DNA from: Gemmatimonadota bacterium | Lineage (GTDB): Bacteria > Gemmatimonadota > Gemmatimonadetes > Gemmatimonadales > GWC2-71-9 | DNA: 64,000 nucleotides | NCBI GenBank assembly: GCA_016713435.1 | Contig: JADJPD010000003.1 | Span: 372,001-436,000 of the forward strand | Direction: 5' to 3' | Shown here: positions 1-8,615 of the stretch, piece by piece | Position numbering within the stretch: the stretch's first letter is position 1 | How the letters are laid out: every line of letters begins with the position of its first letter | Made by a program: the position numbers and the translations under genes | Notes under the pieces: model-generated | Databases searched by the model: none | What the model was told of the DNA's origin: nothing | What the model saw: the letters and a program-made list of their open reading frames with translations, nothing else

Positions 1-443
1 GTGATGACCCAGCGGTCGCCCTGGCGCTCCACCCGCACCGTGTCGGACCAGCCGAGGGGCGTGGTGTCGGCCTGGGCGCTGAGCCAGGCAATGTAGGTGC
101 GGGGGGAGGCCAGGGTGTCGGCGGCCTGCACGGTGACGCTGGCGGGGCCCTCGAAGAGGGACGAGAAGAGGTCCCCCTCGACGAAGCGCGGCTTCTCGTC
201 GGGGTGCGCGGCCTGGTCGGCGTCGCGGCGGGCGGCGGCGGCCTTGAGGAGGGCCTGGAGCGAGTCGCTCAGGTACGGGGCCAGCTGGGCGAGCTGTGCC
301 TCACTCGGCGCGCCGCTCACCCGGGCGGTGATGTAGGTGGTGTAGAACTGCTGCACGGCCTCGTCGGCCGGGGGGCCGGCGGGCCTGGCCGGCACGGCGC
401 AGGCGGCGGCGAGGAGGAGCGGGAGGGGGAGGAGGGATCGCAT
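1..443 (-). CDS. DUF3828-like secreted lipoprotein, 3' end cut by window
   Basis: The ATG at 443-441 begins a 147-codon open frame that runs off the window start. The N-terminus (MRSLLPLPLLLAAACAVPA) is a short hydrophobic signal with a lipobox-like AAC, so a lipoprotein is likely. The body contains QQFYTTYI, LAPYLSDSLQALL and FVEGDLFSSLFEG, which resembles the DUF3828/YbjP-type pattern of small periplasmic proteins of unknown function. An AGATT-type hexamer (CAGATT, 451-456) lies 7 nt before the start and there is no Shine-Dalgarno, so a leaderless message is possible. The function is unknown and the family call is from memory of the pattern. Confidence 0.6.
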   Translation of the reverse strand, partial: MRSLLPLPLLLAAACAVPARPAGPPADEAVQQFYTTYITARVSGAPSEAQLAQLAPYLSDSLQALLKAAAARRDADQAAHPDEKPRFVEGDLFSSLFEGPASVTVQAADTLASPRTYIAWLSAQADTTPLGWSDTVRVERQGDRWVI

Positions 444-498
444 GGCGGAGAATCTGCGCGTCCGCGCGCCGGTTGGCGAGTGGCGCGCCGTGCGCGCT

Positions 499-1041
499 TC
501 AGGCGGGGAGGGCGTGGCGCTCGACGGCGCCCGCGAGCGTCTCGTCGCCGAGGGTGAGGTAGAGGTGGCGGTCGGTGACGGAGAGGGCAAAGCGGGTGCG
601 GCGGTCGAGGCGGGCGACGAGGCCCTCGAGCAGCTCGCCGTCGAAGGCGTAGATCTCGAGCTCGGCGGCGCGATGGATCCGCTCGCCGGCGAGCTGGCGC
701 ACGAGCTGGGCGGGGTCGCGATGGGTATAGACCGCCACCCGCGGGGCGGCCATGCTGGCGCGGTGGAGCCGCGCGGCGTCGGGCCAGCCCACTTCCACCC
801 AGACCTGGAGGGCGCCGGTCAGGTCCTTCACGGTGAGCGCGGGCTCGTCCTGCTCCGAGAGGCCCTTCCCGAAGCTGATGCCCTCGGCGTACTCGAGGCA
901 GTAGGCCAGCACGCGCGTGGCGAGCATGGTCTCCGTCTCCGACGGATGGCAGGCCACGCGGAGCGCGAGCGTCGCGTAGACCTGACGGTCCACGTCGGCG
1001 AGCTCGATGTCGAAGTTGTAGAGGGTGGCGCCCTGGGCCAT
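499..1041 (-). CDS. yaeQ: YaeQ family protein
   Basis: This 180-aa protein has the usual length of YaeQ, a PD-(D/E)XK-fold family of unclear biochemical role found across proteobacteria and relatives. Recognisable pieces are LYNFDIELADVDRQVY near the N-terminus, ATRVLAYCLEYAEGISFGKG around residue 55, LWVEVGWPD-like QVWVEVGWPDAARLHRAS and the C-terminal LYLTLGD. The frame is open upstream to 1158, but that would run through a tRNA gene. The ATG at 1041 is preceded by GAGGCGG and is the better start. The gene sits alone on the minus strand just downstream of tRNA-Cys and could be read from the same transcript. Confidence 0.88.
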   Translation of the reverse strand: MAQGATLYNFDIELADVDRQVYATLALRVACHPSETETMLATRVLAYCLEYAEGISFGKGLSEQDEPALTVKDLTGALQVWVEVGWPDAARLHRASMAAPRVAVYTHRDPAQLVRQLAGERIHRAAELEIYAFDGELLEGLVARLDRRTRFALSVTDRHLYLTLGDETLAGAVERHALPA

Positions 1042-1101
1042 GACCGCCTCGACGTGCGCAGGGCCGCCGTCCGGAGGGACCGCGGCCCTGTTGGCGTGAA
1101 G

Positions 1102-1172
<71 letters not shown>

Positions 1173-1250
1173 GGGAAGGGACGCCAAAGGTAGCCGGGGG
1201 CGGGCAGGCGGGGAAGCGGGCATGGGGCCGCGCCGGCCGCGAACCCCGCC

Positions 1251-2489
1251 TCAGCCCCGGATCGCCGCCAGGAAGTGGTCCACCTGCCCCTTGAGCTGCT
1301 CGCCGAGCTTGGAGAGCTCGAGCGCGGCGCTCTCCATCTGGCCGGCCGCCTCGCTGGTCTCCTGGGTGGCGCGGGTCACGGCCTCGATGCTCTGCGACAC
1401 GTCGCCGGCCGCCGTGGCCGTCGCGTGCACGCTCTGGGCGATCTCGCCGGTGGCCGAGCGCTGCTCCCCCACCGCCTGGGTGATCACGACGGAGATGCGG
1501 TCCACCTCGTCGATCGAGCCGCTCACCCCGGTCATGGCCTGCACCGCGTTGGCGGTGGCGCCCTGGATGGCCGCCACCTGCGCCCCGATGCGCTCGGTGG
1601 CGTCGGCCGTCTGGCTGGCGAGGTTCTTGACCTCGCTCGCCACCACGGCGAAGCCCTTCCCCGCCTCGCCCGCGCGTGCCGCCTCGATGGTGGCGTTGAG
1701 CGCCAGCAGCCGCGTCTGGTTGGCCACGTGGGTGATGACGCCGATCACCTGCCCGATCTGCCGCGACGCCTCACCGAGGCTCGCCATGGTCTCCTTGGCC
1801 GCGGCCATGGCCTGCACCGCCTGCCCCGAGGCCGCCGTCGAGGTCCGCACCTGCCGCTCGATCTCGCCGGTGGTGGCCGTCAGCTCCTCGGTGGCCGCGG
1901 CGATGGTGCCGACGCTGCGGGAGGCGGTCTCCGCGCCCTCCGCCACCCGCACCGCCTGCGCCGCCGTCTGGTCCGCCGTCTGCGCCAGCCCGCCGGCGGT
2001 GGCCCGCATCTCGGTGGCGGCGGCGGCCACCTGCCCCGCCACCGACTTGACCGCCGTCTCGAACTCCGCCGCCAGCCGGTGCCGCTCCTGCTCCGCCGCC
2101 CGGAGCCGCCCGGCCGCCTCGGCCAGGCCGTCGGTGGCGCGGTTGATGTGCCCGGCACCGTCGCGGAAGCTGCCGAGCATGCCGCGCACCATGAAGCGGC
2201 GATGGAACTGCTGCGCGGCGGCGGCGGTGAGCGCCGCGCGCGCCTCGCGCACGAAGGCGTCGGTGAGGTCCAGCAGGTGGTTGATGCCGCGGCGCATCTC
2301 GTCCACGTCGCCGCCGAGATGGAGGTCACGGATGCGGGGCTCGAGGTCGCCGCGCGCGGCGGCGCGGCAGACCTGGATCACCTGGGCCACGGCCTCGTGG
2401 TAGCGCGCCAGCTCGGCCTTCGCCTCGGCCAGCTCGGCCGCGAGGCGCTCGGGATCGGACGGCAGCAGGGTGGTGGTGGGGGCGGTCAT
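1251..2489 (-). CDS. cytoplasmic methyl-accepting chemotaxis protein
   Basis: This 412-aa protein lacks any transmembrane segment, so it is a soluble chemoreceptor or MCP-like signal transducer. The C-terminal two thirds form the long helical signalling hairpin; the conserved tip includes VANQTRLLALNATIEAARAG followed by GKGFAVVASEVKNLA at about residues 255-290. Residues 20-45 look like a short coiled coil, and GDLEPRI at about residue 47 recalls a HAMP-like start. The ATG overlaps the restored stop of the upstream PAS gene (ATGA), so the pair is probably one Aer-like sensor split in two: the PAS protein senses and this protein signals to CheW/CheA. No other che gene is in the window. Confidence 0.92.
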   Translation of the reverse strand: MTAPTTTLLPSDPERLAAELAEAKAELARYHEAVAQVIQVCRAAARGDLEPRIRDLHLGGDVDEMRRGINHLLDLTDAFVREARAALTAAAAQQFHRRFMVRGMLGSFRDGAGHINRATDGLAEAAGRLRAAEQERHRLAAEFETAVKSVAGQVAAAATEMRATAGGLAQTADQTAAQAVRVAEGAETASRSVGTIAAATEELTATTGEIERQVRTSTAASGQAVQAMAAAKETMASLGEASRQIGQVIGVITHVANQTRLLALNATIEAARAGEAGKGFAVVASEVKNLASQTADATERIGAQVAAIQGATANAVQAMTGVSGSIDEVDRISVVITQAVGEQRSATGEIAQSVHATATAAGDVSQSIEAVTRATQETSEAAGQMESAALELSKLGEQLKGQVDHFLAAIRG

Positions 2490-3035
2490 CGCGCGGCTCC
2501 CGCGTACTTGTGCTCGAGCGACCAGGCGAACTCATCGTACTTCATGTTGACGCTCGCGAGCACGCTCAGCAGGAGCCTGCGTGCTCGCCTCCACCTGGTC
2601 CAGCTTCCCGGCGTGCTTCGCCTCCTCGGCGAGGAGGGTGCGGTAGATCGGCTCGATCTCCCTGACCGCCTCGCGCCGCGGCGTGCGGCGGTTGGAGTGA
2701 TACCCGGTGATCCGCCCGTCCGGCCCGAAGGTGGGCGTGACGTGGGCGAGGACCCAGTAGTGGTCGCCGTTCTTCGCCATGTTCACCACGTAGGCGAAGA
2801 TCTCGCTGCCCGCGCCGATGGTGTCCCAGAGCAGCTTGAAGACACAGCGCGGCATGTCGGGATGGCGGATGATGCTGTGCGGCGCGCCGATCAGCTCCGC
2901 CTCGCTCCAGCCGCTCACGCGGATGAAGACGTCGTTGGCATAGGTGATGAGGCCGTTGGTGTCGGTCTTGCTGACGATGATCTCGTCCTCGTCGAAGAAC
3001 CGCTCCACGCCGGACGGCTGGATCTCGCGCCGCAT
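2486..3035 (-). CDS. Aer-like PAS domain protein, single-base frameshift near its end
   Basis: The ATG at 3035 follows GGGAGG. Residues 5-115 form a PAS domain of the Aer type: FFDEDEIIVSKTD, GLITYANDVFIRVSGWSEAEL, IIRHPDMPRCVFKLLW and KNGDHYWVLAHVTPTF, the last two being hallmarks of the FAD-binding aerotaxis PAS. As sequenced the frame ends at 2532 with an implausible tail. Removing one G at 2576-2577 gives LLLSVLASVNMKYDEF and a stop at 2488-2486 that overlaps the ATG of the chemoreceptor. The corrected length is 182 aa. The restored junction makes an indel error or a recent mutation the most likely explanation. The role is probably redox or oxygen sensing. Confidence 0.8.
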
Positions 3036-3219
3036 GGCGCCTCCCTGCAGAAGGGCGTCGGCCCCCGGGGTGGGGGACCCGGGGGCGCGCTGTGACTGGT
3101 ATCGCGTCCTTCTACAAAGGCATCGTGAAGGTTCCCGCCCGAAAACCTTCATGGTATGCTCCTCGGGTGCCGGAGCCCCGGCGCGAACCTTTCCCCCTCC
3201 CCCGGCGTTCCGGTCCACC

Positions 3220-3486
3220 ATGACCCCTGCCCTGTCGCCCTGGCTGGTGCGGCTTGCCGGCGCCTACCTCGCCGCCGGCGCCCTGTTTGCGCCGCTCTGG
3301 GCCTTCCGGCTGGTGAACCGCACCGATCCCGTGGCGGCCCACGGCACCCTCGGCTTCCGCCTGCTCATCCTGCCGGGCGCGCTGCTGCTGTGGCCGCTGC
3401 TCCTGGGGCGGCGCCTCCGGGGCACCATGGCGCCGCCGGTCGAGCGCACGGCGCATCGCGCCGCCGCGCGGCGGGCCGCCCGATGA
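3220..3486 (+). CDS. small two-helix membrane protein
   Basis: This 88-aa protein has two hydrophobic segments (about residues 8-28 and 46-62) and an arginine-rich C-terminus (TAHRAAARRAAR). I do not recognise a named family. It is first in a three-gene operon: its stop overlaps the next ATG (ATGA), and that gene in turn overlaps the ferric-reductase/Rieske fusion. It may therefore be a small subunit or assembly factor of that redox complex. A TATGCT hexamer at about 3154 could serve as a -10. Confidence 0.65.
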   Translation: MTPALSPWLVRLAGAYLAAGALFAPLWAFRLVNRTDPVAAHGTLGFRLLILPGALLLWPLLLGRRLRGTMAPPVERTAHRAAARRAAR

Positions 3487-3629
3487 TCCGGCCCCTGCGG
3501 GCGCGGCATCGCCGCCTGATCCTCGCCAGCTTCATTGTTGCGCTGGCGTTCCTGGCGTGGGGCCTCCTCGCGCGGCGCGCCCCCGGCCCGGCCCCGGTCC
3601 CGGCCGAACTCCGGGCGGGGGCGCCATGA
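3483..3629 (+). CDS. 48-aa single-pass membrane peptide
   Basis: The peptide starts MIRPLRARHRRLILASF, has one transmembrane segment (about residues 12-31), a positive N-terminal side and a proline-rich tail. Its ATG overlaps the stop of the preceding gene, and its stop overlaps the ATG of the following one, so all three are translationally coupled. Size, topology and position suggest a small accessory subunit of the downstream redox protein. No family is recognised, and the call rests on the double ATGA overlap. Confidence 0.6.
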   Translation: MIRPLRARHRRLILASFIVALAFLAWGLLARRAPGPAPVPAELRAGAP

Positions 3630-5428
3630 GCGCGGCGTACAAGGCGGTCAACTGGAACCGGCAGAAGTTCCTCTACGACGGGGTGCTCGCCGCCGCGGTG
3701 CTGGCCACGCTGCTGGCGTTCGTGGGCGTCACGCTGGGCCTCGACCCCGCGGCCACCCTCGAGACGGCGCTGATCCGCGGACTCGGGGCCACGGCGTTTG
3801 CGCTCCTCACGGTGATCCTGCTGCTCGGCCCGGTGGCCCGCCTGGACCCGCGGGCCCTGCCGCTGCTCTACAACCGGCGGCACCTCGGCGTCACCATGGC
3901 GCTGCTGGCCCTGGCGCACGCCACCTTCGCGCTGGTGCAGTTCCACGCGCTGGGCGACGTGAACCCGCTGGTGAGCCTGCTCGACGGCGCCGCCGACTGG
4001 CGCCACGCCGCCACCTTCCCCTTCGAGCTGCTCGGCCTCGGGGCCCTGGCCATCCTGCTCCTCATGGCCGCCACGAGCCACGACTACTGGCTCGCCACCC
4101 TGACGGCGCCGGTGTGGAAGGCCCTCCACATGCTGGCGTACCCGGCGTACGCGCTGCTGGTGGGGCACGTGGCGCTCGGGAGCCTGCAGGCCGCGGCGGG
4201 CGCGCTGCCCGGGGTGCTGCTGCTCGCGTCGGCGCTGCTGGTGTTCGGGCTGCACCTGGTGGCCGGCTGGCGCGAGCGCGCGGGCGACGTGGAGCCGGCG
4301 GGCGCCACGGGCTGGGTGCCGGCCTGCCGCCCCGAGGAGATCCGCGAGGGCCGCGCCAGGATGGCCGTGGTGGCGGGCGAGCGCGTGGCGGTGTTCCGGC
4401 ACCAGGGCACGCTCAGCGCCGTCTCCAACGTGTGCGCCCACCAGAACGGGCCGCTCGGCGAGGGGAAGATCGTGGACGGGTGCATCACCTGCCCCTGGCA
4501 CGGCTACCAGTACCGGCCCCACGACGGGTGCTCGCCGCCGCCCTTCACCGAGACCATCCCCACCTTCAACCTGGCGCTCCGCGACGGCTGGGTGGTGGTG
4601 GACCCGGTGCCCAACCCGCCCGGCACGCCGGTGCCCCCGCTGCGGCTGGACCTGCCTGACTCGGCGCCCGGCGGCGGGGACGAGTTCTACGTGGGCTACT
4701 TCCCGGTGGCGCCGGCCGGTATCGCGCGCGGCGCGCGACTCCTTGCGGCCGCGGCGGTGCTGCTCGCGCTCGGCTCGGCGGTCCTCGTGGCGCGGACGCA
4801 GGGGGCGGCGGCCCCGGGCCGCTTCGCGTACGGGACGGTGGAGACGCTGCGGGGCCAGCTGCGGGAGCATCCCACGCCCATGCTCCTGGTCCCCGGCGAC
4901 GACGGCGTGGCCTATCGCCGCTTCCTGCTCGTGGGAGAGGGGAAGCACGGCGCGGCGGCCGAGGTGGCGGGGCGTGACGGCGAGTGGGTGGACCTGGCGG
5001 GGACGCGCATCGCGCGCGGGCACCGGGAGATGCTCGAGGTGCGCGCCGGCGGCATCGCCCGCTACACGCCGCCGCCCAACGTGCGCCTCGGCCTCCCGGT
5101 GCCGCCGCCGGTGGCGCTGGGCCGCTTCACGCTCCGGGGCGAGATCGTGGACAGCAAGTGCTGGCTCGGCGTCATGAAGCCGGCCACGGGCAACGTGCAC
5201 CGGGGCTGCGGCCACCGCTGCCTGCGGGGCGGTGTGCCGGCCTTCCTGATGGTGGGCGCCCACGGCGACGCCGACGCGCTGCACCTCCTGCTCACGGCCG
5301 AGGACGGCGGTCCCGCGCCGGGGCACTTCGCGGAGCTGGTGGGCCGGCCCGTGGAGCTGTCGGGCGAGGTGGTGCGGGAGGGAGACCTGCTGGTGATGCG
5401 CGTGGCGCAGGCCGTGGTGGCGTGGTGA
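3626..5428 (+). CDS. ferric reductase-like membrane / Rieske [2Fe-2S] fusion protein
   Basis: This 600-aa protein has three parts. Residues 15-215 carry about six helices with paired histidines (NRRHLGVTMALLALAH and WKALHMLAYP...GH), as in the YedZ/ferric-reductase haem b domain. Residues 230-330 form a Rieske domain with Cys270-x-His272 and Cys289-x2-His292 (CAH and CPWH). After another helix at about residues 370-390, the C-terminal region holds an unnamed motif DSKCWLGVMKP with HRGCGHRCLRGG, which could bind metal. Electrons could pass between quinone or haem b and the Rieske cluster. It is the last gene of a coupled operon with two small membrane proteins. The substrate is unknown. Confidence 0.8.
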   Translation: MSAAYKAVNWNRQKFLYDGVLAAAVLATLLAFVGVTLGLDPAATLETALIRGLGATAFALLTVILLLGPVARLDPRALPLLYNRRHLGVTMALLALAHATFALVQFHALGDVNPLVSLLDGAADWRHAATFPFELLGLGALAILLLMAATSHDYWLATLTAPVWKALHMLAYPAYALLVGHVALGSLQAAAGALPGVLLLASALLVFGLHLVAGWRERAGDVEPAGATGWVPACRPEEIREGRARMAVVAGERVAVFRHQGTLSAVSNVCAHQNGPLGEGKIVDGCITCPWHGYQYRPHDGCSPPPFTETIPTFNLALRDGWVVVDPVPNPPGTPVPPLRLDLPDSAPGGGDEFYVGYFPVAPAGIARGARLLAAAAVLLALGSAVLVARTQGAAAPGRFAYGTVETLRGQLREHPTPMLLVPGDDGVAYRRFLLVGEGKHGAAAEVAGRDGEWVDLAGTRIARGHREMLEVRAGGIARYTPPPNVRLGLPVPPPVALGRFTLRGEIVDSKCWLGVMKPATGNVHRGCGHRCLRGGVPAFLMVGAHGDADALHLLLTAEDGGPAPGHFAELVGRPVELSGEVVREGDLLVMRVAQAVVAW

Positions 5429-5436
5429 GCGGGGAG

Positions 5437-5456
5437 GCGCGGCCCAAGGGCCGCGC
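5437..5456. terminator. GC hairpin GCGCGGCCC-AA-GGGCCGCGC
   Basis: A perfect 9-bp stem with a 2-nt centre lies just after the Rieske fusion gene. The same palindrome recurs at 58892-58911 and within 47703-47730. It is probably a terminator or a REP-like dispersed hairpin. Confidence 0.6.
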
Positions 5457-5511
5457 GTTCGACATTCGGCGGGGCTGGCGACAGGCGGCCAGCCTGCGAC
5501 AATGCAACGCG

Positions 5512-5539
5512 AACGGCGCGACCCTGAGGCCGCGCCGTT
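5512..5539. terminator. bidirectional hairpin between convergent genes
   Basis: AACGGCGCG and CGCGCCGTT form a 9-bp stem around a 10-nt loop. It sits between convergent genes ending at 5428 (+) and 5565 (-). The + side is followed by a short T run. Confidence 0.6.
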
Positions 5540-5564
5540 TGAGTCTGCCATGCCGGGGAGGGGC

Positions 5565-5975
5565 CTAGGGCACGACCGCCACGGAGTCCACGAAGTAGTT
5601 GGTGTCCCCGAAGCAGGAGGTGGGGATGCCGCGGTGCTCGGTGTAGTGGAGCCGCACGGTCTTGCCCACCAGGGAGTCGAGCTGGCGCGCCACCCGCGCG
5701 TCGCGGACGGTGAAGTACCAGATGTCCGGCGCCACGTTGGCCACCACCGACTGCCACAGCTCGCCCTCGTCCGTCTTGCAGACCCAGCCCTTGCGCGAAA
5801 ACTTCTGCAGCATCCCGCTCCGGAAGCCGTTGGAGTAGTCCCAGTGCAGCGCCACCCAGGTGTAGAGCGCAAAGGCCAGGAACAGGATCCCCGGCACGAT
5901 CACGAGCCAGCGCTTCCAGCGAAGCGGCGCGCGCGCGGGCGCGGGAGTCGGTGCGGCGACGTCGGGGGTGGTCAT
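5565..5975 (-). CDS. single-pass membrane protein, unknown function
   Basis: This 136-aa protein has a proline/alanine-rich cytoplasmic N-terminus, one transmembrane segment (about residues 24-44, LVIVPGILFLAFALYTWV), then a soluble domain with DYSNGFRSGMLQKFSRKGWV, KTDEGEL and WYFTVRD. This layout matches a widespread uncharacterised bacterial family, seen for example in Bacteroidetes, in which the text YRxGxLxKxSxKG and KTxEGEL recurs. The role is unknown. It lies 43 bp after the outer-membrane protein gene on the same strand and may be cotranscribed with it. Confidence 0.75.
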   Translation of the reverse strand: MTTPDVAAPTPAPARAPLRWKRWLVIVPGILFLAFALYTWVALHWDYSNGFRSGMLQKFSRKGWVCKTDEGELWQSVVANVAPDIWYFTVRDARVARQLDSLVGKTVRLHYTEHRGIPTSCFGDTNYFVDSVAVVP

Positions 5976-6018
5976 CGGGCGGGACCGGTGAAGGGGAAGA
6001 AGGGCCGGGCCGCGCGGC

Positions 6019-7716
6019 TCACTGCACGCCGCGCGGGTTGGTGTTGAACACGAGGCCGCTGGCGAGCACGAACACCCAGCCGGCCTTCTCGTTGTCGTTC
6101 TTGAAGCGGTAGGCGAGGTCGAGCCGGGTGGGGTTGGCGTCCGCCGCGCGCGAGGCGCCGAGCCGCAGCCCGAGACCGAGGTTGGTGCCGGTCCGGCGCC
6201 CGTCGGTGTGCCACCAGGCGCCGCCGTGGTCCACGAAGCCGGCGAGCCCCAGGTCCAGCGCCTTGAAGACGTCCTCGCCGAAGAGGTAGCGGTATTCGGC
6301 GGTCGCGAAGTAGCTCCGGTCGCCGGTGAAGGCGTGGATGGGGAAGCCGCGCGGGCCCTGCGCGAAGCCCAGGTCGAACTCGAGCGCGGGCTGCGGGTTC
6401 TTGAGCCAGCCGATGTCGGCGTGCCCGATCATGAGGTGCTTCCGCGCGGGCGTCAGCACCACGGTGCCGCCGAGCTGCACCGAGCCCGAGTCGAGCCCGG
6501 CGGAGGTGTAGAGGCCGTTGGCGCGGGTATCGATCCACGCAAAGCCGTTGCTCCGGCCGATCTGGGTCCCGACTCGCACCTGGCCCACCAGCCCGACGCC
6601 GTCCCGGTCGTAGCCCAGCACCGAGGGCGCGGCGAGCACCTGGACGCGGAGCAGGTTGCTGACGTCCACGTCCTCGTCGCGGCCAAAGCGGGTGAAGCCG
6701 CGCGCCACCACGTAGTTGGCTCGGCGCCACTCGAAGTAGGGCCCGATCGCGGCGGTCACCGACTGGCCGGAGGGCTGGGCGTTCCACACGGCGTAGTCGT
6801 CGCGGCGCACCTGGGCCATGAGGCCGAGGCGCTTGTAGCCGGTGCGGCTGTGGTCGAGCGCGTAGGCCAGGTCCACCCGCCCGTGCACGAAGCGGCGGCG
6901 GAGCGAGTCGCTCGCGTCGCTGTTGCCGTCGCGGAAGCGGAGCACCCGCTCGTCACGGATATCGAACAGCGTGTAGACGCCGGCCCGGTCGTTGAGCGAG
7001 AAGAACGGCCGCTCGATGGCCACCGAGCCGCGCTCGCCGTCGGAGCGGTTCTCGTAGCGGAGCCCGAGCAGCACGCTCCGCTTGATCAGGCGGGGCTGCA
7101 GGAACTGGAAGTTGATGAGCGAACGGTCCGGCGTGTGGCGGTACCGCGTGGCGAAGCGGGTGCCGGTGCCGATCAGGTTCCGCTCCACGAGGCCCGCCAT
7201 CCAGTCGGTCTGGTTGCCGGCGCTGCGGAAGCGGGCATCGAGCTGCGTGGACCAGCCGTCCTGCGTCCGCACCTTCACGGTGAAGCCGCTGTCGGTGGTC
7301 ACGGTGTCGAGCTGCACCTTCCGGAACAGGCCGGTGGTGCGGAGGTTCCGCAGCGTCTCGGCCGCGGTGAGCGAGTCGTAGGCGTCGCCCGGCTGGAAGA
7401 GGATCTCGCGGCTCACCACGCTCGGGATGGTGGTGACGTGGAGCCCGTTCACCAGCCGCGGCAGCCAGCCCTTGGCCTCGTCCTCGGCGAAGATGTCCGA
7501 GCGGTGGACCTCGATGTGGCGGATGATGGGGCGGCCGAGCGAGTCCTGGTCGCGCGGCTGCACCCGGACGAACGCCGAGTCGCGGCGGGTCAGCGAGTCG
7601 CGCGGCTGGACGCGGACGAAGGCCGAGTCGCGCCGCGGGGGCGTCGGGTCCTGGGCCGAGAGAAGCACGGGGGCCGCCGACAGCAGCGCTGCCGCGACGA
7701 GGCTACGAAACTGCAG
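6019..7716 (-). CDS. BamA/TamA-like outer-membrane beta-barrel protein
   Basis: After the signal peptide, the protein has a POTRA-like region (IIRHIEVHRSDIF, GDAYDSLTAAETLRNLRTTG) at about residues 60-140. A 16-strand-type barrel follows, with typical features such as RNLIGTGTRFATRYRH, GPRGFPIHAFTGDRSYFATAEYRYLF and a D-x-G-x-A-F-like VDHGGAWW. These place it in the Omp85/ShlB superfamily. The first recognisable standard codon is the GTG at 7668, but that would cut the signal peptide. The in-frame CTG at 7716, with GGAG upstream, restores LQFRSLVAAALLSAAPVLLSAQ, so a CTG start is proposed (565 aa). The mature N-terminus holds two copies of a 16-residue unit (RRDSAFVRVQPRD). The substrate is unknown. 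Confidence 0.78.
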   Translation of the reverse strand: MQFRSLVAAALLSAAPVLLSAQDPTPPRRDSAFVRVQPRDSLTRRDSAFVRVQPRDQDSLGRPIIRHIEVHRSDIFAEDEAKGWLPRLVNGLHVTTIPSVVSREILFQPGDAYDSLTAAETLRNLRTTGLFRKVQLDTVTTDSGFTVKVRTQDGWSTQLDARFRSAGNQTDWMAGLVERNLIGTGTRFATRYRHTPDRSLINFQFLQPRLIKRSVLLGLRYENRSDGERGSVAIERPFFSLNDRAGVYTLFDIRDERVLRFRDGNSDASDSLRRRFVHGRVDLAYALDHSRTGYKRLGLMAQVRRDDYAVWNAQPSGQSVTAAIGPYFEWRRANYVVARGFTRFGRDEDVDVSNLLRVQVLAAPSVLGYDRDGVGLVGQVRVGTQIGRSNGFAWIDTRANGLYTSAGLDSGSVQLGGTVVLTPARKHLMIGHADIGWLKNPQPALEFDLGFAQGPRGFPIHAFTGDRSYFATAEYRYLFGEDVFKALDLGLAGFVDHGGAWWHTDGRRTGTNLGLGLRLGASRAADANPTRLDLAYRFKNDNEKAGWVFVLASGLVFNTNPRGVQ

Positions 7717-7852
7717 ACCTGGCTCCGGGAAACTGGACCGCGAAAAATAGCCGCCTGCCTAGGGGTGGCGCCAATCGGGCCTGGCGCTGGGGTGGGGTGC
7801 GTGGGGGATTCACCGCCGAGGCGCGGAGAATCCGCACCTCGCCGAGTCCCGC

Positions 7853-8611
7853 CTAGAACTCCGCCCGCATCATGAGCCAGCGGTAGCGCGTCTTGGCGGG
7901 ATGCAGCAGGTCGTTGAGCGCGCCGACCGCCTTGTAGAGGAACCGGCCCTCGTGGTTGGCGAACTGGTCGTTGTCGCAGTGCGGGCAGCGGGTGTGGCGG
8001 GTGTGCTTCCAGAGCCCGAGGGTGCCGGTGCGGAACCGGAGCAGCGCCGGCGACCAGGCGCGCACCGGCCAGGTGTCCTGGATGTGATAGGCACGGGCGC
8101 CGGGGAAGAGGGCCTTGAGGTCGTCCGCCGCGAAGCTCCGCCGGTGCCCGTGCAGGTGGAACACCTGCCCGCACTTCGGGCAGCGGTGTGACCACTCGAG
8201 GAAGTTCTCCTGCCACGGCACCGTGATCACCACGCAGCGCCGCGCCACCCGGCGGATCTCCCGCGCCGCCTCGGGGAGCCGCGCCGGCTCCAGGTGCTCC
8301 AGCGTCTCGGCGCAGAGCACCGCGTCGAAGGCGCCGTCCTGGAAGGGGAGCGTGAAGATGGAGCTGGCGAAGGCCGGCCGCGTCACGTGCCGCAGCGCCC
8401 GCCGCGCCAGGTCGGTGCCGAAGGCGCGCTTCCCCGCCCAGCGGTTGACCAGGTCCCCGCGGCCGCAGCCCACCTCGAGCAGCGACTCCACGTCGGGCGG
8501 GACCAGCGCCAGCGTGGCGCGGATCCGCTCCAGCTCCGACGGCGCCTCGCGCGTGGCGGCGTGGACGTCGGTGCCCTCGAAGCGGAGGATGCTCGACCGG
8601 TCTTCCAGCAC
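7853..8611 (-). CDS. class I SAM-dependent methyltransferase with zinc-knuckle insert
   Basis: This 252-aa protein has the Rossmann SAM motif LLEVGCGRGDLVNRW at about residues 44-58, then GTDLARRAL (motif II), FDAVLCAETLEHL (motif post II/III) and VITVPWQENF. Two CxxC pairs, CPKC at about residue 143 and CPHC at about residue 214, probably bind zinc and set it apart from plain Methyltransf_11 enzymes. The GTG start at 8611 is 4 nt after the flippase stop, so it belongs to the same minus-strand glycan operon (glycosyltransferase, flippase, methyltransferase). It probably methylates a sugar or lipid intermediate; the acceptor is inferred only from context. Confidence 0.85.
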   Translation of the reverse strand: MLEDRSSILRFEGTDVHAATREAPSELERIRATLALVPPDVESLLEVGCGRGDLVNRWAGKRAFGTDLARRALRHVTRPAFASSIFTLPFQDGAFDAVLCAETLEHLEPARLPEAAREIRRVARRCVVITVPWQENFLEWSHRCPKCGQVFHLHGHRRSFAADDLKALFPGARAYHIQDTWPVRAWSPALLRFRTGTLGLWKHTRHTRCPHCDNDQFANHEGRFLYKAVGALNDLLHPAKTRYRWLMMRAEF

Positions 8612-8615
8612 GATC

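Noticed and set aside
3365..5872. An 835-codon antisense frame under the ferric-reductase/Rieske gene
   Set aside because: It is rich in R, H and P with no family text and lies opposite a well-supported gene.
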